DNA of 14,514 bases, from contig JFHB01000372.1 in assembly GCA_000729835.1 (NCBI GenBank), forward strand, positions 1-14,514. Reading direction: 5' to 3'. This DNA is from Atkinsonella hypoxylon (lineage: Eukaryota > Ascomycota > Sordariomycetes > Hypocreales > Clavicipitaceae). The translations under genes were made by a program, and so were the position numbers. The notes beneath the pieces are model-generated. The model was not told the DNA's origin. It worked only from the letters and a program-made list of their open reading frames with translations, and did not search any database. Below are positions 7,780 through 14,514 of the stretch, one piece after another (the first letter of the stretch is position 1; every line of letters begins with the position of its first letter).

Positions 7780-10440
7780 ATTTTTGCCTATTTTATATTT
7801 TAACTAAACTAAGTTAACTATACTTTATTAACTAGCACTAAAGAGGTTCTAGTATTTAAGTAGATTTAATATAATAGTTCTTTATTATAGAATTAAATAG
7901 AAATCTTTAGAAAGGAATTTAACTTTAGAATACTAGATTTAATAAGCTATAGCCTTATAACTGCTTTAACTACTTACTCTATTTAGATTCTCTATAAATC
8001 CTTTTAGTTTACCTTTATTTAAACCTTCTTCTTTTACTTTTCTTTACTTTTAGTAAAATAGGTTTTAATAAAGTTAGATTCTAGGCTAGTTAGTAGTTCC
8101 TTAGTATTAACTATTTCTTCTTCTATTAGCTAGTATTTATAGCTTTTAAGGTACTTTTTATAGTTTTTTTAGTTAAATTTATCTTTAAACGTTATTATAT
8201 AGATATATTCCTTATTATTCTATAGTAGGCTCTATTGTTAGAAACGTTAAAGCTACTAAAGATACTATAGCTCTAGCTAACAATCCTAGCTAGCCCTTAA
8301 ATCTTAATTCTACTAAAGCTAGAGTTACTGCTCTCTTAGCAGTTAATTCCTTTAGTTTTACAGTAAGTATTAAGTATAATTATTCTAGTAATTTTTATAG
8401 AATAAAGGTTAAAACTAAAATTAACTATTGCTTCTATTCTAGTTAGTTTAGTTACCTTAAGCTACTTTATTGTTTTTAGAGTTCTTACTATTAAATTTAC
8501 TTTAAGTGTAGTAAGCATTAATACCTTCTTTATAGTCTTTTAACTTTTATTGTTTTCTTAGATCCTTAAGGCATTCTTATAGATCCTTAACCTTATTATC
8601 TACTATAGTAATATATATAGATCTTAGGTCTTTTACTATTAAAATTAGGTATAGCTATTATAATCCTAAGTATAGCTTATAATAGAGTCTTAAAAGAAGC
8701 TAAAGATCTATAGTTTTACTATTTATATAGGTATATTAGAATACTCTAGAGATAAATTCCCTAAATAATTTTTCTTTAATTATATTCTACTCTATAAACT
8801 TAGCTAAATCTAGCTATATTATTGTATCCTAGATCTATATACTAAATTCTTTATAGATAGTAGTGTAAATAAAGTTTAAACTGCTAAAAATAGCTGTTTT
8901 TTTATAGTAATCTAGATGCTGCTTATACTATATTAATGTATTCCCTTTAAAAAGAGTTTAAAGCTTAATGTAAATAGCTTCTTAAGCGTTAATTACACTA
9001 TAGCTATAGTAGTCTTTAACAGCTTAGATCTATAGCTTTATATTGTAGAAAACAGTGTACTTTTCTTTATATAAAATTAGCTTATAGATATTTCTATTGT
9101 TAAAGGGTTTAAAGTAACTAATATTAGTAATTTTCTATATAGAATCTATTTATTCCTTAAGGGTTTAGAACTATATATTGCCTTAGTTATTCTATTTCTA
9201 ATATAGATTTAACCTCTTATTTACTAGATTTAGCTAGAGATTATTGTTTCTAATATAGTATAGTGCTTATTAATTTATATAGTAATATTTAAAGTTACTA
9301 AATACTTAATTCTAGTCTTTTTTAGTATCTTAGCTCTTCTTAGCCTTACTATTGTAGTATTGCTTTAATAGATTCTTTAGAAATTATAGTAGCTTCTATT
9401 CTTTTAGAAAAGTACTAAAGTGTCTAAAGTATCTCTATATTATATAGTTTCCTTTACCTAAGGGTTGCTTTTAACCTTACTTCTAGCTTTAGTTATTTTT
9501 TAGGGGTAAGTAAGAATTAAAAGCCCTTTACCTATAATCCTTAAGCTAGAAGCCTTATTAGGTATAGTATTATTTATTGTATTTATCCTAAGGCTTAAGT
9601 ATAGTCTCTATCTTTTAGGCTAAATATTATTACTCTACCTAAAGAGCAGCAATTTTATTGTTTAATTCTTCTTATAATCTACTAATTTTATTAATTAACT
9701 TTTCTCTAATTCTACTAATTTATCTACTAATTTCTACAGAAAAACCTATAAGCTATTCTAGTAAGAGGTTCCCTTTTCTAAGTAGCTCTACTACTTTCTT
9801 TACTTTATACTCTAGCCTAAAGGTATAAAACCTTTAGTAAGCCTATAAAAGTAGTAAGATTTTAGCTAGTTCTTTAATTAGTAAGTTCTTCTTAGTAGTT
9901 TAAGGCGTATTTAATAGATTTAGGTTCTTAGTAAGTAGTGTAAATCTAGATCTCTATACTTACTTTCCTTTAATATCCTAGGTAGAACTAGCACTAGCTT
10001 TATAGATAGTGTCTCTTAAGCTGTTAGATCTAGATAATCTAGCCTTAGCTTTTCCTTTTAGTATTACTATTAGTAAATCTATAAGGAGTTTAGTAGATTT
10101 AACCTTATTAATAATTCTATTAATCTACTTTTATATCTACTATACTATAGAAGCGTTAACAGTATTCTAGTAAAAAGGTAGTTCTACTAGCTTAAGTTAG
10201 TTATATAATTTAAGCTATTTATTAATAAATTTATAGTAAGTAAGATAAAGTAGTAGGCTTCTTTTTTCCTAAGGTATAAGATCTCTTTTTTAAATCTAGA
10301 AATCTAGATTTTAGCAGTAAAATTTATAGAATTAGTATATAGTTTTAAGTTCTTTATTAATAAAAGGAATATAATTCCTTTTACTAAGCTTCTTCTAAAG
10401 TTACTCTATCTTAAATATTATAATTTTAGCTTTTTAAGCT
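7780..10440 (-). pseudogene. Gypsy gag region and protease N terminus, stop-riddled
   Basis: The frame of the pol domains continues upstream through this stretch. At about 9640-9830 it reads as a strongly charged heptad-like segment (for example V-K-K-V-V-E-L-L and E-I-S-R-x-I-S-R-I-R-E-K-L), a likely coiled coil typical of the N-terminal part of gag in fungal Gypsy elements. Gag would form the virus-like particle. I see no intact CCHC zinc knuckle; the most likely place, around 8500, reads A-Y-Y-T-x-S-K-F. The start codon is not identifiable and the right limit is set only by loss of coding-like text near 10440. At about 2.6 kb the region is longer than most gag genes and may include linker sequence. 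Confidence 0.6.
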
Positions 10441-10724
10441 TAAGGAGAGTTAGTAATAATTAGAAGTAATTACTACTACTTATTACAGTAGGATTTAACG
10501 TAGGCTTATTAGAAGTAACAATAGATTATTAGATTTAATAGGTTATACAATAATTCGTAAGAGGAGTTATAAGAGTTGCTGTAAGGAGCATCTAGTAATA
10601 GTGTTCTAGTGAATAATAGTTAATTGTTCAATCTAACTACCTAAGTGTTGCTTCTAACTACTTATACATAATTGCGGTTACGTGCACTAGTGACCTGCGG
10701 GTCTGTAGGATTATCCCGTAACAG
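10441..10724. other. Unassigned stretch, possible remnant of a different LTR
   Basis: This is the place where the Gypsy 5' LTR and primer-binding site should be, but it does not resemble 3741-4091. On the minus strand it begins TGTTACGGG at 10723, a start seen in many fungal Gypsy LTRs. It could be an unrelated solo LTR or the 5' LTR of an element whose 3' LTR was replaced. I cannot find its other end. The part nearest 10724 retains CpG and is less RIP-mutated than the gag side. Confidence 0.35.
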
Positions 10725-10952
10725 GAAAGATTCGAGATTCTACCCTCACCAAGTTCGTTACAGCGCTCTCAATATAAAGATACTACTATTACAGTTATCT
10801 ATTGCCTCTACGTGATCTATACTATACACTACAGCTTGATTTAGGCCGCTGCTGCTTCCACTACGTGATAATTGCTAGGAGCAATTATAGGTGCTAAATA
10901 TAAGAGACCACTACCCTCTTCTATCTAGTCCTATAATCCCTATTATTTTCAA
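10725..10952 (-). repeat. Inverted repeat, right arm (about 228 bp)
   Basis: This is the reverse complement of 3474-3704 at roughly 90% identity. It keeps CpG and CpA at several sites where the left arm has TpA or TpG (for example CGTTACAGCG, CACGTAGT and CACGTGAT-like words), so it is the better preserved copy. Inner and outer flanks of the two arms do not match, so the similarity is confined to the arms. Near its inner end the plus strand ends a block in TACCCTCACCA, which looks like a tRNA 3' terminus, so a primer-binding site of an older LTR element is possible. Confidence 0.9.
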
Positions 10953-11296
10953 GAATAATATCTTAAATAGCTTAGCGCCTTAAGCGTAAAGGTATAGTTT
11001 TAAGGGGAAGGAAGATAGAGAAGAAGAAAGCTAAAGGAGCAGTAAGCTAGGTTAAGGTTGTATACTCTAGGAATATAGACAGCAATTAGCGCTATAAGCA
11101 GTTTAAGCTTTTAAGCTCTACCTAAAGGTAGATATATTTCTAGTGTATTACCTTAAGGTTATTCTATAAGAGTAAAGGGACAATATATAGCAGTAAGAAG
11201 CCTTATATAGCAGTAAAGAGGCAGCAGTAGTAGAGGTTAGCAGTATACAATAAGGTGTAGGTATAGGTAAAGGCAACAATAAAGGTATAGTAATAG

Positions 11297-11312
11297 CAGT
11301 AGTAGTAGTAGT
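11297..11312 (+). repeat. AGT trinucleotide run
   Basis: This is a run of AGT units that would be CAG (polyglutamine) units before CpA-to-TpA mutation in one frame. An AAT run lies near 12331-12346 and a GA run near 12493-12506. Confidence 0.6.
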
Positions 11313-11330
11313 TATAGAAAGGGATAAGAA

Positions 11331-12426
11331 GTTATTATTAATGTCTATAGAGATATACTTATATTTATTAGGGTTAAACTTATTATTCTTTAGAATAATA
11401 GAGGCTATAGTACTCTTATAGATTATAGAAAAAGAGAGAGTAAGTATAGAAAAGCTGCTAGCTTAAGTTATATAATAAAGAGAAGAAGAGAGTATAACCT
11501 TCTTTTCTATATAATTAGTAGTAAGTGTATCCTTAAGAACAGTATTATAGTAATTATATATATTTAAGAACTTATAGGTAAGAATAGTTTAGTAGGTAGA
11601 CTAGCTAAAGTAAAAGGGAATTAATATAAACTTAACTACTAAACCTTAGTTAATAAGTTCCTATATTTTAGTAAAGTAATGCTGTAGGTAAGAATACCTA
11701 GTAAAAAGGCTTAGATTCTAAATACAGCCTCTATACCTCTATATATATAGTTAGTATCCCCTCCTTTAGCTAGAATAACAGTTATATAAGCTCTTTATAT
11801 AAAGGTTGTTGTAATATAGTATATAAATATCTTTAAGGATATTGCTGTTAAATAGCTCTAAATTATTTAAGTCCCCTTATATAAAGAAACCGTAGATATA
11901 GCAGCAATAAAGGACTATTAGCGCTATAGAAGCAAGAGCAGTAAGGGCGTTAGCGCTAGTAATATAGCTATTAAAGTTCTAGATATATTCTAGGTTAGTA
12001 AAAGAATAAGCTATATATAGATAAAGGAGCAGTATACTCTAGGCTAATAGAATAATATTTTATAGTTTTAATTAGCTAGCTACTTATAGTTAAATAAATT
12101 CTATTTAGAGGTAACAGAAGGGGGTTCTTTTACATTAAAAGGAGCAGTAGTAGCTGTATAGTATAAAAAGGAATTTTAGGAAGTAATAATAGAATTGTTT
12201 ATTTATAATATAGAGGTAAAATATAATATAAAGGAGAAAGGAAAAAATAAAGGAAGAAGAAGAGAAATTATTTATTTTTATATTAAAAACAGCTAAGGGC
12301 TAGCTATTAGTTTATTATACGCTAAAGGGATAATAATAATAATAACTATTTATACTTTACTAGCTATTAGTTTATTATGCACTAAAAGAATAACACTAAT
12401 AACAACTGTTTACGCTCTACACCCTT
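11331..12426 (+). pseudogene. Degraded coding-like frame of unknown function
   Basis: Codons starting at positions divisible by three read through this region with stops that are all TAA or TAG among those I translated. That frame has fewer stops than the alternative I compared, and protein-like segments such as Y-L-E-V-T-E-G-G-S-F-T-L-K-G near 12102-12143 and S-K-G-V-S-A-S-N-I-A near 11948-11980. The inferred protein is Lys/Ile-rich and basic. No catalytic motif or known domain is recognised. The frame starting at positions one more than a multiple of three (from about 11002) is Gln-rich if its stops are read as Gln, so the correct frame is uncertain. Because TGA is rare throughout RIP-mutated DNA, its absence is weak support. 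Confidence 0.3.
12301..12420 (+). repeat. Two 60-bp tandem copies (20 codons each)
   Basis: Positions 12301-12360 and 12361-12420 align end to end without gaps. Both start TAGCTATTAGTTTATTAT and end in a C-T-N-T-A-C-like pattern. Differences are mostly transitions. The 60-bp period keeps the frame described for 11331-12426, giving two 20-residue hydrophobic units (L-A-I-S-L-L...). A fragment resembling the unit's end (CTAATAACTGTTTATA) recurs at about 12463-12478. Confidence 0.85.
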
Positions 12427-13062
12427 AATAATACCTCTTATATATAGATAGGTTATATATAACTAATAACTGTTTATAATAACAATAAGAATAAGAGAGA
12501 GAGAGTACCTTTTAGTTAATAAAAGAGATTATTATATAATAATTGCTTTAAACATAAGGAAACCTAGAGATATAAGCAGTTTATACGCTAGTAACACTAG
12601 CATTATAGCTAGCGCCTATATAATAGGCAGATAATTAATAGCTATATATAGAGGATTATAAGGCAGAGGTAGGCAGAGAGTTAATAGGCCCTAGGAGGGT
12701 ATAATTAAGTAGAGAGGCATAATTAACCTATTATAGCACAACTAATAGGTTAGTTAGTAGGGCAATTAATAGCTGTTACTAAGGTGCTACAAGCAATTAG
12801 AGGGAAAAGAGGTAGAGTAGATATATATTTATATATTAGCTCTATAACACTATATAAATAATAAACAGTACGTTAGTGTAGCAATAGAATAGCTAGAGTA
12901 AAGCGCCTAGGCGTAAATATTATATCTCTATTTTTTTATAAGTAAACAATAAAGGAAATATAAAGGGGGAGTAAATAGAGAGTTAGCTACTATCTATAGT
13001 ATCTACTATAAACAATAAAAGGGATTGTTATAGGGGCTAGAAGGAGAAGGAGAGTATATTAT

Positions 13063-13087
13063 AGACTTAAGCCTTAAGCTTAAGTCT
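13063..13087. repeat. Perfect 10-bp hairpin
   Basis: AGACTTAAGC (13063-13072) and GCTTAAGTCT (13078-13087) are exact reverse complements around the loop CTTAA. The right arm is followed by TTTTAGT, which is too poor in T for a confident terminator in any system. It could be the end or structural region of a small element. Confidence 0.7.
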
Positions 13088-13379
13088 TTTAGTAGAGAGA
13101 GAACAGCAGAAGAGAGATAAAGATCTATATAGATAAAGGGATAGAAGCAAGCTACATTTGTCTAGAGGCTAGCTGAACTTTACTAGGCCCTAGAGAGAGA
13201 ACCTTAGCTATAGAGTATATACTAAAAGGGGCTCCTAAGGGGATAGACCTACCCCTAGATATATAGTATAGAGGCATAGAGAGGCTTCTAGTTCCTTCTC
13301 TCTTCCTCCTTTCCTCCCTATAATTATAGTTCTCATTATAGACGCTAGTTAGCAGCAGTCACTAGGCCAGTCCATTACA
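13088..13379. other. Unassigned stretch with pyrimidine tract
   Basis: No gene is seen here. It contains a TATATAG word (13260-13266), followed about 20 bases later by a C/T-rich tract (about 13287-13320), an arrangement like a fungal core promoter and start region. It ends in a candidate LTR-type terminus, TTACA, at 13379. It could be the LTR of the element that interrupts the Copia fragment. Confidence 0.35.
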
Positions 13380-14064
13380 CTATAGCATCGTTATTAGTAT
13401 TATCTTCTTCTTCTTTAAAATCAGATAATTCCTCAATTCAGCTATATTCCTTAGGATTAAAACTAGGCTGATAAGGGATTTAAACCTCTATAGAATAACT
13501 AGTATTATAACCGCTATTATACCTATTACTAGTAAATCCTATATAAGAGAGATTTGCGTGGTTTTTACACACTCTAGGGGTCTCTTGCCCCTTAAGCTGT
13601 AAGAAGAAACCATGCTTTTTGGGATTTAGAAGCCTACAGTAGCTTCTATTAGCTAGAAATAGCTAATTTCTAAGGAGAGTGCCCCCTATTAAATAGTGCT
13701 TTAGACTACTAATTAGGTTGGTATCTAAACCTAGGCAATATAGAGCATCCTTTAAAGCTAAAGGTCTGTATTTAGCTGGATTTATACTAACTAGTACCTA
13801 GAATACAGTAGTTCCCTGTCCTTTAGGATAAATAGGACCTCCTCTAGTAGCAATAGGCGCGGTTTTACCCTTTTTAATAGGCTTAAAAGTCCTAAAAAAT
13901 GCCTTATTGTTAACTATATAACAGGTAGAACCTGTATTGTATAGTAAGGAGTTTTTAATTATTCTATTGGAATAGTTAAAAGAAGGGGTATTATTACTAG
14001 TAGTACTAGTATCACTAGTAGTGGATTCTATATCTAAATCGTAAGAATCATTACTACTAGAACT
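13380..14064 (-). pseudogene. Copia protease/pre-integrase fragment, second copy
   Basis: This is the gap-free 685-bp partner of 450-1134, on the same strand. It covers the end of the Ser/Asp/Thr-rich linker, the protease motif with NTG at 13936-13938, and the pre-integrase segment (G-L-D-T-N-L-I-S-S-L). Of the 24 transition differences, copy 1 has A/T at 14 and this copy at 10, so each has taken private mutations after sharing many. It ends abruptly on both sides: at 13380 next to the unidentified relic and at 14064 next to a TGTTAT-starting sequence. Both edges look like insertion or rearrangement breakpoints. Confidence 0.9.
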
Positions 14065-14199
14065 TGTTATGGAGTAGCCCAATTGGGCTATAGCGGATGC
14101 CTGCGCATTCCATATAGGCGTTAGCCCAATCCCCTGCCTAACCCCTACGGCAAAAGGATACGTATTGTACAAGTCGTGTAACTCTTGTACAATTAGCAT
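13798..14199 (-). CDS. Chimeric open frame: LTR-like insert fused to Copia protease
   Basis: This 133-codon frame starts at an ATG (14197-14199) inside the LTR-like sequence. Residues 1-45 are translated from that insert and residues 46-133 from the Copia linker and protease region, in the original Copia frame (the NTG motif is at residue 88). It ends at a TAG (13798-13800) that copy 1 also carries at 868-870 and that fits a mutated CAG. The N-terminal part shows no known domain. It is most likely an accident of insertion, not a gene. It could be transcribed if the LTR-like sequence has promoter activity, but it cannot be a working protease because the catalytic Asp is Asn and the domain is truncated. 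Confidence 0.4.
   Translation of the reverse strand: MLIVQELHDLYNTYPFAVGVRQGIGLTPIWNAQASAIAQLGYSITSSSSNDSYDLDIESTTSDTSTTSNNTPSFNYSNRIIKNSLLYNTGSTCYIVNNKAFFRTFKPIKKGKTAPIATRGGPIYPKGQGTTVF
14065..14155. repeat. LTR-like repeat, copy 1
   Basis: The sequence starts TGTTATGGAGTAGCC at the exact point where similarity to Copia copy 1 stops, and it recurs at 14424-14514. It contains a perfect 16-bp palindrome TAGCCCAATTGGGCTA (14074-14089). It keeps CpG and CpA, so it is a younger insertion than the DNA around it. The TG start (or, on the other strand, an ATAACA end) suits an LTR. Orientation is undecided. The right limit is where the second copy is cut by the window end, so the repeat may be longer. 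Confidence 0.75.
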
Positions 14200-14423
14200 C
14201 TATATTACAAGACTAGGTTAAAGACCTAGTCCGTTATATAGCTCCTCTATTACATACAGTCTCTTCGTTGTTAGCTAGAAGCTAGTTGTAATACTACGTA
14301 CCCCCCTAAGGATCTATTGCCTTATTAGCCCAGGTTGGAACCCCCCGCTGCCCTAGGACTTAACCTGCCTAGAAGCTGTTCTGCGCTAGTTCGAACCTGT
14401 AACCTTAAGGTGACTTGTACAAA
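14156..14423. other. Structured stretch between the two LTR-like copies
   Basis: No gene is seen apart from the start of the chimeric frame. It has a perfect 10-bp inverted repeat ATTGTACAAG/CTTGTACAAT (14164-14173 and 14184-14193), and a third TTGTACAA at 14415-14422 directly before the second copy. A perfect hairpin GACTAGGT/ACCTAGTC lies at 14211-14231, with a TATATAG-like box right after it (about 14234-14241). GC content is visibly higher than in the rest of the window. Confidence 0.6.
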
Positions 14424-14514
14424 TGTTATAGAGTAGCCTAATTAGGCCATAGCGGATGCCTGCGCACTCTATATAGGCGTTAGCCCAATCCTCTACCTGA
14501 CCCCTACGGCAAAA
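14424..14514. repeat. LTR-like repeat, copy 2 (cut by window end)
   Basis: This is a direct repeat of 14065-14155 beginning TGTTATAGAGTAGCC. Differences are mostly transitions in both directions. The palindrome of copy 1 has become TAGCCTAATTAGGCCA here, with symmetric C-to-T and G-to-A changes, the pattern RIP leaves. The copy continues past the window. Confidence 0.8.

Larger units (their letters stand above)
3741..10440 (-). mobile_element. Ty3/Gypsy-type LTR retrotransposon, RIP-degraded
   Basis: From right to left the element reads gag (with a coiled coil), protease, reverse transcriptase/RNase H, integrase, then a probable 3' LTR. Reverse transcriptase before integrase is the Gypsy order. 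Landmark codons in gag (9812), protease (7757), reverse transcriptase (6782 and 6413) and integrase (4604 and 4232) all fall in the same frame, so the element has kept one gag-pol frame for at least 5.7 kb with stops but no net frameshift. The right boundary is uncertain because no second copy of the putative LTR is visible near 10.4-10.7 kb. The element is flanked by the inverted arms at 3474-3704 and 10725-10952. Confidence 0.85.
10953..13379 (+). other. Unidentified degraded repeat or element, plus-strand sense
   Basis: This 2.4-kb stretch is purine-rich on the plus strand, whereas 4-10.4 kb is pyrimidine-rich there, which suggests a plus-strand transcript. It lacks any retroelement motif that I recognise. 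It ends at 13379 with CCATTACA, a plausible LTR-type CA end, exactly where the second Copia fragment begins, so it may be an element inserted into that Copia copy. I found no matching repeat at its left end. Short repeats inside it are listed separately. Confidence 0.45.

Noticed and set aside
8490..8530. CCHC zinc knuckle in the Gypsy gag
   Set aside because: The frame reads A-Y-Y-T-stop-S-K-F. Only one or two Cys could be restored by reversing G-to-A changes, and the spacing and His do not fit.
10581..10605. Copy of the Gypsy LTR palindrome near 10590 (GCATCTAGTAATAGTG)
   Set aside because: About 16 bases resemble 4049-4064, but the flanks do not align, and CTAGTAATAG-like words are common throughout this AT-rich text.
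3474..10952. DIRS-type tyrosine-recombinase retrotransposon, suggested by inverted repeats around a reverse transcriptase
   Set aside because: The interior has an integrase with the P-Q-T-D-G-x-A-E region and a protease-like segment in Gypsy order, and I see no tyrosine recombinase motif. DIRS elements lack such an integrase.
11002..11330. Genuine glutamine-rich protein on the plus strand
   Set aside because: The Gln content depends on reading every TAG/TAA as CAG/CAA in one frame; other frames are equally readable and no domain is recognised.
14385..14400. tRNA T-arm-like word (GTTCGAAC) near the right end
   Set aside because: No D-arm, anticodon arm or acceptor stem can be built around it on either strand.
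1..14514. CRISPR array, host genes or rRNA
   Set aside because: There are no regularly spaced direct repeats of CRISPR form, no uninterrupted gene-sized frame and no rRNA-like sequence. Every recognisable coding segment belongs to a retroelement.

Overview
The window looks like a transposon graveyard in the AT-rich, RIP-mutated part of a filamentous ascomycete genome. The evidence is a very TA-rich text crowded with TAG, CTA and TTA, depletion of CpA/TpG and CpG, long retroelement reading frames broken by TAA and TAG stops with no net frameshift at the points I checked, and catalytic codons changed by G-to-A on the coding strand. I cannot name the species. I found no host gene, tRNA, rRNA or CRISPR array.

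Layout from left to right. (1) 1-2942 is the 5' part of a Ty1/Copia retrotransposon on the minus strand. It has a 236-bp LTR (2707-2942), a leader, and a gag-protease-pre-integrase frame that leaves the window on the left at the start of the integrase core. (2) 2943-3473 is an unassigned, less mutated stretch. (3) 3474-3704 and 10725-10952 are two inverted copies of a repeat of about 230 bp. (4) Between them lies a Ty3/Gypsy retrotransposon on the minus strand, with a probable 3' LTR (about 3741-4091), integrase, reverse transcriptase/RNase H, protease and gag up to about 10440. All its domains lie in one frame over at least 5.7 kb, and no matching 5' LTR is visible. (5) 10953-13379 is a purine-rich, plus-strand-biased relic that I cannot identify. 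It holds an in-frame 60-bp tandem repeat and a perfect hairpin. (6) 13380-14064 is a second, 685-bp copy of the Copia protease region, indel-free and about 96% identical to 450-1134. (7) From 14065 to the end the sequence becomes visibly richer in G, C and CpG. A TGTTAT-starting, LTR-like sequence interrupts the Copia fragment at 14065 and recurs at 14424.

Nothing here is likely to be expressed as a working protein. The Gypsy reverse transcriptase has YINN where YxDD is expected, its integrase has Lys at the catalytic Glu, and both Copia protease copies have NTG for D(T/S)G. The most unusual features are a three-armed palindrome inside the putative Gypsy LTR (3980-4074), the 7-kb-spaced inverted repeats, the unidentified plus-strand relic, and an open reading frame (13798-14199, minus) created by fusion of the LTR-like insert to the Copia protease. 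I saw no convincing new functional system.
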